Source: Eukaryota sp. TZLM1-RC
Lineage: Eukaryota > Metamonada: BaSk clade
Direction: 5' to 3'
NCBI GenBank assembly: GCA_040285825.1
Contig: JAUPSS010000004.1
Location: 2,088,550-2,152,549, forward strand
Length of the DNA stretch: 64,000 bases
The notes under the pieces were generated by a model. It saw nothing but the letters and a program-made list of their open reading frames with translations. It was not told the origin of the DNA and did not search any database. Shown piece by piece: positions 32,290 to 42,740 of this stretch. Each line of letters begins with the position of its first letter. The stretch's first letter is position 1. The position numbers and the translations under genes were made by a program.

Positions 32290-34374
32290 ATTTATTGAAT
32301 TTGCACACTTGATTAAATTAAATCATAACTAATGGGACGACTATCATTAAACCAAGATTTCCTCTACAAAATCTTGATTTGCTTGCTGTCTAGCTAAAGC
32401 TTCTCTAATTCGATTGAAAAACCGCGGTAATCTATTAATAATGGCAAATTGAATCCGTGAATGCCATAAAAAAATATCAAATCTTTTCATTGTTTTTTCT
32501 TTCACCATTTTTTGGAAGTTATCCAAAAAAGTTTCTGCTTCAACTGATAATCTTCCATTTATCGAAAATGGGAAAGCAATAAAAACCAGCTGTGTATTTC
32601 TATCGATATTTGCATCTTCAATTTCTTTATCATATTTTCTATGTTTTTCTTTTGCTTTAAAATCCAGAGCAGCCACAGGATTAAGTTTTCTTCTGTGAAC
32701 CAAAGTATCGTTTGCAACATTACATGAGACAAAGTCAACAATAGCTTCAGAATTATCAATCCAATCACAGTATACATCACCTCTATCATCAAAACCAAAA
32801 TTATTCAGAGAAAGTGTTTCTTTCAGCAGGGGCTCTTTGACACACGATATCCTTGCAGTTTGTGCCATATTGAAAACAGTGTCTCTAACAGCATCATGTA
32901 ATGAAGAACGATAAGTTATCAATTTAGAGCAATTTAGAGCATGGCGCAAAGTGAGTTGAGGTGAATTCGAACAAATACTTCTTTTTGATAATAATTGATT
33001 ATTAGGGATATTCAAATATAATCTCATTTTTGTGACAAATGCTTCAATATTGGCACACAATCCAAATCTTCGTGGTACAATGGTTACAAAAAGTGAAGAA
33101 TCTAATGACTTATTTTCACAAACACCCTTTTCCTTTAACAATGAGTCAAAATCTTGATTTAAAACAGCTGGGCTGCATGTATTATTCAGATCATTTTCAT
33201 ACATTTCAGTCAATCGTTTCTGTAATGTTTGAAGAGTGTATATTAAATTTAAAAAAATTTCCGGAATATTACCATTGAATGATTGGGGAGGCATCGAATC
33301 CATTTTTTTACATCAATTTTCGAAATTTCTTCATTTAATGCAAAAACGGTGGAACTTTGCGTTGTCATCAATAAATCTTCCCAATCTGCAAATCTTTCGG
33401 CAAACTCAAAGATTGCATTTCTGCATCCACCAATAAAAGCACACGAAGTAAGAATAGGAGCCGTCGTCCAACCTAAACCGCCATAATGTGGACTAAGATA
33501 GGCATGATCTATGATTTGGAACATTTTAAATCCCAGTAATTGTGACAAAATTTATGCACGTAATTCATTAAACTTCTGAGCCAAAGGCCCAGTGACAAGA
33601 GGATTTGTAGATCGAAATATATGATTGAAGTTGGAGCTGAAACACAGTCTTATAATAGTAAATTTGACATGTTTCTGTTTATCTAATGTCATCATTCGGT
33701 CAATTTCATCGGAAATTGAGTTCAGCTTTTCAAACATTTGTTTGGTAATTTCATCATTATTTCCTAAAAACGAACCCAATTGACGAATAGCATCAATTGA
33801 ATATATTTTGGCTTGAATTTCAATACCATCAACTATTGTAGAAACTGGAAAATTCTATTACAAAACACATTTAAGTAATTTAAGTCGGAGACCAATTTTT
33901 GGTCAATAATTCTTTAAAACATACAGTTGCTTTTTTCACAATATTTAAATCAGCTATACGAACAACATCATCCATATATGCAATTATTTTCAGCGAAGGA
34001 AACATCTCTTGAATTTGTAATAAAATATGATGAATGGCCAAACAAAACAAAAGAGGTCCTAACAGATCTCCTTTCTTTACACCACTTGATGAACTCAAAA
34101 TGGAATCACCAAAGTGTAAATTAGAATTTGTGCTATATGTTGATTGGAAATACGGCATTAATTCCGGCATATATTGCAACAAAACACCATGAATACTGCA
34201 ACGATTGAGTGAATTGAATGCATCACTAAAATCCAATGACATACAAACATTGGATTCATTTTGGCGAAATAATACATCTAAAGAAATAAATCGCTGAAGA
34301 AACTCCATCAGTGGTGTTAATTCCATATTGAAAGGGCAATAAAATCCTTCTTGCAAATTAAATTTTGAAAACAT
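32290..34374 (-). mobile_element. R2-type retroelement, chimeric truncated copy (array copy B)
   Basis: Up to about 32946 (protein C-terminus) it matches the full-length copy C: LRHALNCSKL, DAVRDTVFNM, LNNFGFDDRG. From about 32979 on it matches copy A: LLSKRSICSN and the T-run frameshift near 33.30 kb. It is a recombinant of the two. It contains the same RT boxes as copy A and the same breaks, and is inactive. Confidence 0.85.
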
Positions 34375-34954
34375 GATTTTTCACACAAATACAATTATAT
34401 TTAGTGAGTGTTGTACCATTTTATTGTTGATCGCTCACAAGGTCGAATGTCTGAAGCAACTGGTGTCATGGAAGTAACCTCATTCATCTGTTATGTTGAG
34501 CTGGTTTAACACGAATGACCTTTCATAACTAACAATATTTTGAACAGTCACGAAATAATAATACATTTAAGGGATATATCACTGTTCGTGACACTATGCA
34601 ACATAGATTCTGTTGAATAAACGTACATCTCAAAAATTTGAACCTTTTTTTCATCCCATCACCAATATTCCTTTCGAATGATATTTTCCTACTGTGCGCA
34701 CGGATTCATAGATTTATAAAAAACACTTCAATCAACTTGACAAACGTGCTCGTTGTTTTATTCAAACTTAATTAAAGCAGATAAAACCATATTCATTCAA
34801 GAAGAAAGAAAATGGTACCAATTTGTGACATCTCCAAAAGTCACAACAACATTTTGCAACCCAGTGAGCAAATGAACAGTTTTCAGATTGTTCCAACCAG
34901 ATAATTTTTCCTGGAAGGCGAAAGAAACACAATATCATTTCAAAATTGGCGGAC
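34375..34954. other. Spacer of tandem array, unit 2; no gene
   Basis: Near-identical to the first spacer (one extra A in an A-run near 34.72 kb). No coding evidence. It ends at the left target-site duplicate of the full-length element. Confidence 0.6.
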
Positions 34955-34968
34955 AAAATTGTGTATTT
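34955..34968. repeat. Target-site duplication, 3' side of element C
   Basis: AAAATTGTGTATTT, identical to 38309-38322. The 14-bp direct repeats bracket 34969-38308. Confidence 0.85.
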
Positions 34969-37900
34969 TTAATTTATTGAATTTGCACACTTGATTAAAT
35001 TAAATCATAACTAATGGGACGACTATCATTAAACCAAGATTTCCTCTACAAAATCTTGATTTGCTTGCTGTCTAGCTAAAGCTTCTCTAATTCGATTGAA
35101 AAACCGCGGTAATCTATTAATAATGGCAAATTGAATCCGTGAATGCCATAAAAAAATATCAAATCTTTTCATTGTTTTTTCTTTTACCATTTTTTGGAAG
35201 TCATCCAAAAAAGTTTCTGCTTCAACTGATAATCTTCCATTTATCGAAAATGGGAAAGCAATAAAAACCAGCTGTGTATTTCTATCGATATTTGCATCTT
35301 CAATTTCTTTATCATATTTTCTATGTTTTTCTTTTGCTTTAAAATCCAGAGCAGCCACAGGATTAAGTTTTCTTCTGTGAACCAAAGTATCGTTTGCAAC
35401 ATTACATGAGACAAAGTCAACAATAGCTTCAGAATTATCAATCCAATCACAGTATACATCACCTCTATCATCAAAACCAAAATTATTCAGAGAAAGTGTT
35501 TCTTTCAGCAGGGGCTCTTTGACACACGATATCCTTGCAGTTTGTGCCATATTGAAAACAGTGTCTCTAACAGCATCATGTAATGAAGAACGATAAGTTA
35601 TCAATTTAGAGCAATTTAGAGCATGGCGCAAAGTGAGTTGAGGTGAATTCGAACAAATACATTTTTCTTTTGATAATAATTGGTTAATGGGGATGTTCAA
35701 ATATAATCTCATTTTTGTTACAAATGCTTCATTAGAAGCACACAATCCAAATCTTCGTGGTACAATGGTTACAAAAAGTGAAGAATCTGACACCTTGTTT
35801 TCACAAACACCCTTTTCCAATAACAATGAGTGAAGATCTTGATTTAAAACAGCCGAGCTGCAAATATTATTATAAAGATCTTTTTCATACATTCCAGTCA
35901 ATCTTTTCTGTAATGTTCGAAGAGTATACTTCAAATTTAAAACATTTTTTTCTGGAATATTGCCATTGAATGATTGGGGAAAAAATCGACTCCATTTTTC
36001 TACAACAATTCTTGAAATTTCTTCATTTAATGCAAAAACAGTGGAACTTTGCGTTGTCATCAATAAATCTTCCCAATCTGCAAATCTTTCGGAGAACTCA
36101 AAGATTGCATTTCTGCATCCACCAACAAAAGCACACGAGGTAAGAATAGAAGCCTTCGTCCACCCTAAACCACCATATTGTGGACTAAGGTAAGCATGAT
36201 CTGGAATTTGAAACATTTTACATCCCAGTAATTGAGAAAGAACTTTTGCACGTAACTCATTAAACTTTTGTGCCAAAGGTCTAGTGACGAGAGGATTTGT
36301 AGATCGAAATATATGATTAAAATTGGAACTAAAACACAGTCTTATAATGGTAAATTTGATGTGTTTTTTTATATCTAAATTCATCATTCGGTCAATTTTG
36401 TCAGAAATTGAGTTCAACTTTTCAAACAATTTTTTGGTAATTTCATCATTATTTCCTAAAAACGAACCCAAATGACGAATAGCATCAATTGAATATAATT
36501 TGGCCAGAATTTCAATATCATCAATTATTGTGGAAACTGGAGAATTCGATAACAAAACACATTTAAGTAAATTAAGTCGGAGACCAATTTTGGTAAATAA
36601 TTCTTTAAAACATACAGTTGCTTTTTTCACAATATTTAATTCACCAATAAACACAACATCATCCATATATGCAATCATTTTTAGTGAAGGAAACATCTCT
36701 TGAATTTGCAGTAGAATAGGATGAATGGCCAAACAAAACAAAGGAGGTCCTAACGGATCTCCTTGCTTTACGCCACTTGATGAAATCAAAATGTTGTTAC
36801 CAAAATGTAAATTAGAATATGTGCAATATGTTGATTGAAAATATGGTATTATTTCTGGCATATATTGCAATAGAGCACCATGGATACTGCGACGACTTAG
36901 CGAATTGAAAGCATTACTAAAATCCAATGACATGCAAACATTGGATTCATTTTGACGAAATAAGACATCAGTAGCAAAAATCGCTGAAGAGACTCCATCT
37001 GTAGTATTTATACCATATTGAAAGGGTAATAAAATCTTTTTAGCTTTTTCATTGAACCTGCTTAAGCAACACGCAGAAAAAATATTATGTAAGCTCTCAG
37101 AGACTGCAATAGGGCGAATATCCATTTTTGAATTTTTGACAAGTGCAGTCAAACGAGAACTTCTTAATTCTTCTGGGTACTTGCGTTGACCAGATAATAT
37201 TTGGTTGAAAAATTTGGTCAATAAACCAAGGCAATCTGCTGAAGAAATAATCGCGGCTTTTACATGATCAATAGTAATACCAGAAAGTCCGGCAGACTTA
37301 CCACGAGGTCTCTTTTTGATAACCGAAAAAACTTCTGATGGCATCAATGGATAATTTTCCCAGTATGTGCCGTAAAAATTTTGATCCATAATAGGGTCTT
37401 CATAAGGATGAAGTATTTTCAGTTTATCTACTGTATTCTCATTGTTCGGTGCTTTGACTCCGGGACTTAAAGCTGACAAAGCCTTGGACCATTTGTTGTC
37501 AAAGCATTTGTCTTCAAAAATTTTACTTAATTTCTCGGATGACTGATTTCTCGGTGCTATATTAGTTAAATCTTCGGAAATATTAACGAAATTTTGTTCA
37601 AAAGGAGGACAAAAAGAACCAAAAAATTCCCAAATAATATTGATAGCATACTTTCCTTTACATAATTGATCCAAAAATCTTTGAAAAACGAAAGCAAATT
37701 CATTGCATTTGGTCGGATGAATTTCTTGAGGTATTCTTATAGGAGGATGGTAGTTATCAACTATGCGGCATTTCAAGCAACGATCAGAAGTTTTTCCTTT
37801 TGCATTTTTTCTAAAAGAAATACCACAAGTGTTGCAAGTTTTGTGCTTCAATCGATTGCTAACTGGTTTTGCAACAACTTGTGGAGCATTATTTATGGGT

Positions 37901-38308
37901 TCTACCTTAGACTCTTTCCTTCTAATAAATTTTCTTTTACATTTTGTTTCAGAATTTGCTGCATCATTTTTTCCAACATTGGGGCATGTTCGAGCATTAT
38001 GTCCCTGTTGTCGACACTTTGAGCATCTGTAGGAGCGTGGCTTTGTTTTTGAACAAACTTTTTTTTTCATCGTGATTGTCTAAAAATTCTTGATCAGAAT
38101 TTTTTTTGTCCAAAAATGAAGAGAGAAGAGGTTGAGGAGGAGAGGTGGAAAGGACGTCTTGAGCATCTTGTTGACTATCGTTCTTTCTTTTGACTCCATT
38201 AGAATCAGAAACTGATTCAGACATCAACAAGAAAGAATAGAAGCAATGATCTCGGTTCAGCCAGGTTTTAAGTTAAACGGTTATATGTAGAGGAAGAAAA
38301 AAAGTAAA
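34969..38308 (-). mobile_element. Full-length R2-type (RLE) non-LTR retrotransposon, ~3.34 kb
   Basis: Bracketed by a 14-bp target duplication. One long ORF (35029-38070) plus an N-terminal leader in another frame (ESVSDSNGVKR, QQDAQDVLSTSPPQ, near 38.22-38.09 kb). Compared with the 15-kb copy, a run of nine A (8 bases, AAAATAAA, there) at 38071-38079 shifts the leader out of frame. A leader frame begins near 38230. The 5' end is a CTTTTTTTCTTCC tract; the 3' end is GTGTGCAAATTCAATAAATTA, without long poly(A). It is the youngest copy in the window. Confidence 0.9.
35029..38070 (-). CDS. Retrotransposon polyprotein: CCHC knuckle, reverse transcriptase, restriction-like endonuclease
   Basis: 1013 codons without a stop. 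Domains in order: CCHC knuckle RCSKCRQQGHNARTCP (residues ~15-30); a C-x2-C pair set CNTCGISFRKN...DRCLKC (~80-105); reverse transcriptase with GKSAGLSGITIDHV (~270), RPIAVSESLHNIFS (~330), motif A SLDFSNAFNS (~375), motif B GVKQGDPLGP (~435), catalytic AYMDDVVF (~470), and GLRLNLLKC with LGSFLGNND. The C-terminus has a C-x-C-x8-H-x4-C finger (CICSNSPQLTLRHALNC), HDAVRD (~830), then DDRGDVYCDWIDNSEAIVDF and KAKEKHRKYDKE, the D...K pattern of restriction-like endonucleases of the R2/SLACS/CRE group. That enzyme nicks the target and primes reverse transcription. All RT catalytic residues are present, so it may still work if translated from this ATG or if the leader frameshift is tolerated. Confidence 0.9.
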   Translation of the reverse strand: MKKKVCSKTKPRSYRCSKCRQQGHNARTCPNVGKNDAANSETKCKRKFIRRKESKVEPINNAPQVVAKPVSNRLKHKTCNTCGISFRKNAKGKTSDRCLKCRIVDNYHPPIRIPQEIHPTKCNEFAFVFQRFLDQLCKGKYAINIIWEFFGSFCPPFEQNFVNISEDLTNIAPRNQSSEKLSKIFEDKCFDNKWSKALSALSPGVKAPNNENTVDKLKILHPYEDPIMDQNFYGTYWENYPLMPSEVFSVIKKRPRGKSAGLSGITIDHVKAAIISSADCLGLLTKFFNQILSGQRKYPEELRSSRLTALVKNSKMDIRPIAVSESLHNIFSACCLSRFNEKAKKILLPFQYGINTTDGVSSAIFATDVLFRQNESNVCMSLDFSNAFNSLSRRSIHGALLQYMPEIIPYFQSTYCTYSNLHFGNNILISSSGVKQGDPLGPPLFCLAIHPILLQIQEMFPSLKMIAYMDDVVFIGELNIVKKATVCFKELFTKIGLRLNLLKCVLLSNSPVSTIIDDIEILAKLYSIDAIRHLGSFLGNNDEITKKLFEKLNSISDKIDRMMNLDIKKHIKFTIIRLCFSSNFNHIFRSTNPLVTRPLAQKFNELRAKVLSQLLGCKMFQIPDHAYLSPQYGGLGWTKASILTSCAFVGGCRNAIFEFSERFADWEDLLMTTQSSTVFALNEEISRIVVEKWSRFFPQSFNGNIPEKNVLNLKYTLRTLQKRLTGMYEKDLYNNICSSAVLNQDLHSLLLEKGVCENKVSDSSLFVTIVPRRFGLCASNEAFVTKMRLYLNIPINQLLSKEKCICSNSPQLTLRHALNCSKLITYRSSLHDAVRDTVFNMAQTARISCVKEPLLKETLSLNNFGFDDRGDVYCDWIDNSEAIVDFVSCNVANDTLVHRRKLNPVAALDFKAKEKHRKYDKEIEDANIDRNTQLVFIAFPFSINGRLSVEAETFLDDFQKMVKEKTMKRFDIFLWHSRIQFAIINRLPRFFNRIREALARQQANQDFVEEILV

Positions 38309-38322
38309 AAAATTGTGTATTT
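38309..38322. repeat. Target-site duplication, 5' side of element C
   Basis: AAAATTGTGTATTT, identical to 34955-34968. Confidence 0.85.
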
Positions 38323-38519
38323 CAAAATCACGCTTGTTTGTGATTCATGAATAGAAACCCAGAAAACTTGTGCACAGCAATGGAAAGAGTAATGATATTG
38401 TTGATGCTTCAGATCACTAAGCACTTCAAAAATTGAATTTGCTGATCTTGGTCTCCTTACTGTCTCAACATTTACTATATTTTGTCAAAAATTGTTTGGT
38501 TATTAACCGTTCAGTGTTT

Positions 38520-39510
38520 CAAAATAAATTTGTTATAATTTAGTTCATTAAACAGTGATGTGAATTCAAAACGTGTAAACAATTGCAACAATCCTGAACA
38601 AAATAACTTGAATTTGAAATACACGCTTCTAACATTACAAAAACGAATGACTCAAATGTATGAAGATGATCTTTTGATAAATATATACAGCTCATGAATT
38701 TTAGCTCAAAATCTTCATTCATTGTTATTGGAAAAAGGGTTGTTTGAGAATAAGTCATCAGATTCTTCTCTATTTGTCACCATTGCATTACGTGCTAGTG
38801 ATGATGTTTTGTACCAAAGATGAGATTATTTCTGAATATCCCCATTGTCCAACTTCTTTTAAAAGAAACGTGTATTTGTATTAATCCATCACAGTTCACC
38901 TTACTTCATGCTATAAATTGTCCCAAATTGGTAACATATCGTTCTTCATTACATGATGCTATCAGAGACACTGTTTTTACTATTGCAGGAAATGCAAGAA
39001 GCTCATGTGTAAAAGAATCTTTGCTTAGGGAAACACTGTCATTAGAGTAGTTTGGTTTTGATGATAGAGGAGACATTTAATGTGATTGGATTGATAACTC
39101 TGAAGTTATTGCCGATTTTTTCTCCTGTAATAATGTACAAAACACTTTGGTTCAGAGAAGGAAACTGGATCCTGTGAAAACTCTTGATTATAAAGCGAAT
39201 GAAAACAAAGAAACAATGGCAAAGATATCGAAAACGCTAATACTGATAGAAATAGACCACTTGTTGTAATTGCTTTCTCATTTTCGATAAACGGAAGACT
39301 ATCAGTAGAAGCAAGAATTTTTTTGAATGATGTCGACAAACTGGTTCAACAAACAAAAGTGAAGAGATATGATGTCTGTTTGTGGTGGTCACGAATACAA
39401 TTCGTTATAATTTATGGATTACCTCGGTTTTTTATCGAATAAGAGAATCAATGGCGAGAAAACATGCAGATCAGGATTTTTTGAAGGAAATCTTCTTTCA
39501 TTGAAATTTG
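38520..39510 (+). mobile_element. Relic of a related retroelement subfamily, plus strand
   Basis: The plus strand follows the C-terminal third of the element protein: RLFLNIPIVQLLLKETCIC, HAINCPKLVTYRSSLHDAIR, FGFDDRGDI, CDWIDNSEVIADF, RRKLDPVKTLDYKANENK. It has internal stops after SLE and after GDI, and a frame change. It is more diverged than the other copies, so an older subfamily. It lies directly upstream of helicase B in the same orientation. Confidence 0.75.
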
Positions 39511-39899
39511 TCCCGATAGATCTGATTCAATTATATTAAGTGTTGTAGTTCAATAAAATTAGTGTACTAAATGAGTAGTTGGGAAAACCAACGGATTCGC
39601 TTGGTTGAGGTTCAGGTCTAGGTTGGTGAAAAAAGTGATCTGGCTTGGTTTCAAAGAATTGAAGACTGTGACTTTAACAGATCAGAACTGAATCTTCGGC
39701 GGTCCTGCCTTTTGTTTCTTGCGAAAAACTTTGGATAAATTATCCAAGAGCACAATCCTGAATACTTGAATCTGAGCAAAAGAAAAGTTTCCTCAGAATC
39801 ATGATGAAACGAATGTCGCTTAATTTAAAAGAATACAAGAAACAATGCTAAGGAAACCTCGGCTTCTAGTTAATGCACAATTTTGCTGCTGTTCGTGGC

Positions 39900-42740
39900 A
39901 CATTTTGCTGGAAATCTGGGAAAAACCAATTTCCAAGAACTCAATTCCTCCAGATTAGCATAAAGCACGCTTTTATCTTAAAGACATAATACATTGCCAT
40001 GGAAATTCTCAAATATCTTGTCATAGAGCCTAGAGCTTACCAACTAGAAATGTTTGGTAGATCTTTACAATATCAAAACTCAATCATCACAATGAAAACT
40101 GGAACAGGTAAAACTCTCTGTGCTTTCCTCCGAATGATTGCAGCTAAGGTGGAGACAGGTAAACCAGCCTTACTCTTGGCTCCCACCAGGGCATTAGTCG
40201 AACAACATAGAAAATCTTGGCAGACTGAAACACGAGGTCTTGTCAATTGTGGCATTTTTATGGGAGAGTCCACTCCTCCAGGCAGTTTATCGGATTTCTC
40301 AGCTTTTGATGCCATTTTTGCTACTCCTGGATGGGTGACTGACCGATTATTAAACGTTGGTCTTTCTTTTCCATTACTATCAGAGCAAATTTCCCTTTTA
40401 GTTCTCGATGAAGTCCACCACACAAGGGGAAACACTCCGTCCTCCAGGCTGTGTCAGTGCTGGGACGACAATGGTCGACCACTGCCCCTTCTTGGACTAT
40501 CTGCTTCTCCCATCGAACCGTCTTCATTAGCGAGAATTGACTATCATTTGGCACATTTTTTGTATTCTCTTGGTGCAATCATTTTACAACCTGATGAATA
40601 CAACGAGCAATATCAAAAGTTCATAGCTGGGACTGAGGTAGATACTCGTCTTATTACCCCTGAAGTTCTCCCATATCCTTGCATTATGTCACTGATTGAT
40701 CAAGCTATTGAGGATCTAAGGATGGTTATCAAATTAAATTCTGGTTACATTCCCCAGTATATAGTGGGTGTTATGAATCATCATCAGTTTGACTTGTCCA
40801 ATGAGTTTGTTGATAAGTTCAACCAAGTAATTGAGTTGGTTACAACTCTTCGAGAATTTGCCCTATCAGCAGCCCTGGATCCTACTGAGCAAAACTTACA
40901 TAAGGTGAAAGAGTATTCTAAAATGTTTAGATCAGCACTTGATGAGAGCTTTGGTGAGGGGCGCCATGAGTTCCAAGTAGATGATTCCCTTTCTGACTAT
41001 GAAAAGTCATGTCAAGATACTAAAAGGAGGCAGTTTCTAGATATTTATGGCATTTGCGGACCTGTGTTTGCTGGGTTATCATCTCTTACGTTTTCGCTAT
41101 CAACTGATCTTCGTCCTGAGGAAGTTGATGTTCTCTGCCTGCCGGAAATTACTCGCATTGTCAGGCATGAGTGGAGTTCCTTCGATCACAACAAATCTTT
41201 TTTCACTGTCCTTATCATCTCTGAGACAAGAGCAGGGGCGAGGGCTCTGACCCTTGCCATGAACAAGCATCCAGATCTCTCCTTTATCAAGTGTGATTTC
41301 GTTGTTGGAAGGGAGAGGTCAACTGATGTTACTGTCGAGTCTAATGCCACATTTAAGATTAATAAACTTCGACGTGGAGAAATCAACTGCCTTATAGGCA
41401 CTCGTGTTGTGCAGGAAGGCATTGATATTCCTGCATGCCATTTAGTGATCTCCACGAACTTAGATTCTTCCGGAACGGCTTTGATACAATCCTCGGGTCG
41501 TGTTAGAGCTGAAAATGGAAAGTTTGTGGGGCTTGTTGTTGCTAGAGATCAAGTTGCCCATGCTGAAAGGGCAGCTGCTCGAGCAATTGGTATAGAGGAA
41601 GCTGCCAGAACTGCATCCCAGAATCCCGAACTTGTGCTCAACCGCAACGCTCTTCTGGCTTCAGTCAACCACGCCAAAGTATTCTCCAACGCCGGCCTCC
41701 CAGTACCCACTTCCACCAAGCCAAAGCTGGTGGATCCGTCCACTGGACTGGCCGTCCAAAAGTACAGACAGTTCAAAGTATCTGCCACTGCTGAACAACC
41801 CATTAAGAACCCAATTGCAAAGCTTTATGAACTTGTGCAGGCAACTCCTCAATTTAAGTCTTTGGACTTTGAATACACTGATACTGACCCTACTGGAATT
41901 ACCTCGCCCCAAGAACGTTTTGTAGCCACTGTTGTACTGACCACATGCGAGGGGGCGCAAATTCCACGTGAGAATGGTGTAGGTAGAACAAAGAAGCAGG
42001 CAAAAACCAACGCCGCAGCTGCTTTTTTGGAAACTCTTCAGTTAAACTCTTTTAGTAATTTAAATTTTCGATAGCCTTTAGGATCATCAATTGCTTTTTT
42101 GTATTTCTTTGTTAGTTTTTGTTGGATAAGCCTTCAATGTGATAGTTCAATTCTATTCTCCTGTTAAAAGTATTTTTCCTATATCAACCTTAAAATTTAA
42201 TTAGATTAAAAAATACAAATTCAGAATCCATCAATACCAACTTTATGAAGTACAAGTATTATCGTCAATCACAATAATAATGCCAGTTGATTGATTAGTT
42301 CAACACTTACACACAAATAACACTAACTCGTTGTTTCTTCCTGCTTTCCATCTGAATTAAGGTTCGAAAGCACATGTGTGGTAAATATCACACTACACGT
42401 CAGGTTTATCTCAATTATCATTTTTAAAAACTACAGTCTTCTGCAACCAATGCTCCAAATTCACACATTTCATGTACAAGTTGCTTTGATTGCTTTGATG
42501 TGTTGAATTTACCTAAGAGTTATTTGTATTCAGTAATACTTTTTTTATTTATTCGGTTATTCTATATTTGTTTATTGGAATTCAATTAGTTGATGATTTC
42601 TCAACCACTTAGCAGTCTTTTCTTGTGTGATACAACACGCTTGTCAGTGTTGTAACGGGTATCATAAATCATGCGCACAGTTTCAACATATGCTCAACTA
42701 ATTTTCGTTTCCGAAAATTACCTTGTATTGATTGGTGTGG
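39900..42740 (+). repeat. Segmental duplication, helicase unit copy 2
   Basis: Partner of 22895-25737, offset 17.0 kb. After 42740 the sequence continues into unique DNA, whereas copy 1 jumps to PARG, so this copy probably shows the original right-hand context. Confidence 0.9.
39999..42074 (+). CDS. RIG-I/Dicer-clade helicase with C-terminal dsRNA-binding domain, copy B
   Basis: 691 codons, ATG at 39999. It differs from copy A at three positions: His for Asp in ARIDYxLAHF, Tyr for His in QPDExNEQY, and Glu for Gln in DLRPxEVDVL. All helicase motifs (TGTGKT, DEVHH, GLSASP, GTRVVQEGIDIP, QSSGRVRA) and the dsRBD are intact. Both copies look functional, and most differences are silent or in flanks, suggesting recent duplication, selection or gene conversion. 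The upstream flank here is retroelement debris plus ~400 bp of unique sequence. Confidence 0.9.
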   Translation: MEILKYLVIEPRAYQLEMFGRSLQYQNSIITMKTGTGKTLCAFLRMIAAKVETGKPALLLAPTRALVEQHRKSWQTETRGLVNCGIFMGESTPPGSLSDFSAFDAIFATPGWVTDRLLNVGLSFPLLSEQISLLVLDEVHHTRGNTPSSRLCQCWDDNGRPLPLLGLSASPIEPSSLARIDYHLAHFLYSLGAIILQPDEYNEQYQKFIAGTEVDTRLITPEVLPYPCIMSLIDQAIEDLRMVIKLNSGYIPQYIVGVMNHHQFDLSNEFVDKFNQVIELVTTLREFALSAALDPTEQNLHKVKEYSKMFRSALDESFGEGRHEFQVDDSLSDYEKSCQDTKRRQFLDIYGICGPVFAGLSSLTFSLSTDLRPEEVDVLCLPEITRIVRHEWSSFDHNKSFFTVLIISETRAGARALTLAMNKHPDLSFIKCDFVVGRERSTDVTVESNATFKINKLRRGEINCLIGTRVVQEGIDIPACHLVISTNLDSSGTALIQSSGRVRAENGKFVGLVVARDQVAHAERAAARAIGIEEAARTASQNPELVLNRNALLASVNHAKVFSNAGLPVPTSTKPKLVDPSTGLAVQKYRQFKVSATAEQPIKNPIAKLYELVQATPQFKSLDFEYTDTDPTGITSPQERFVATVVLTTCEGAQIPRENGVGRTKKQAKTNAAAAFLETLQLNSFSNLNFR

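Larger units (their letters stand above)
29611..34971. repeat. Tandem array, two units of about 2.68 kb (retroelement part plus spacer)
   Basis: The 30602-32274 segment recurs 2681-2682 bp later almost unchanged, including the non-coding spacer 31694-32289 (= 34375-34971). The unit is a truncated retroelement followed by ~600 bp of spacer. The full-length element at 34969 forms the third step of the series. Confidence 0.9.

Noticed and set aside
32086-34956. 62-codon frame in both array spacers as a conserved gene
   Set aside because: Identity comes from the tandem duplication of the whole unit; no motif and no start context.
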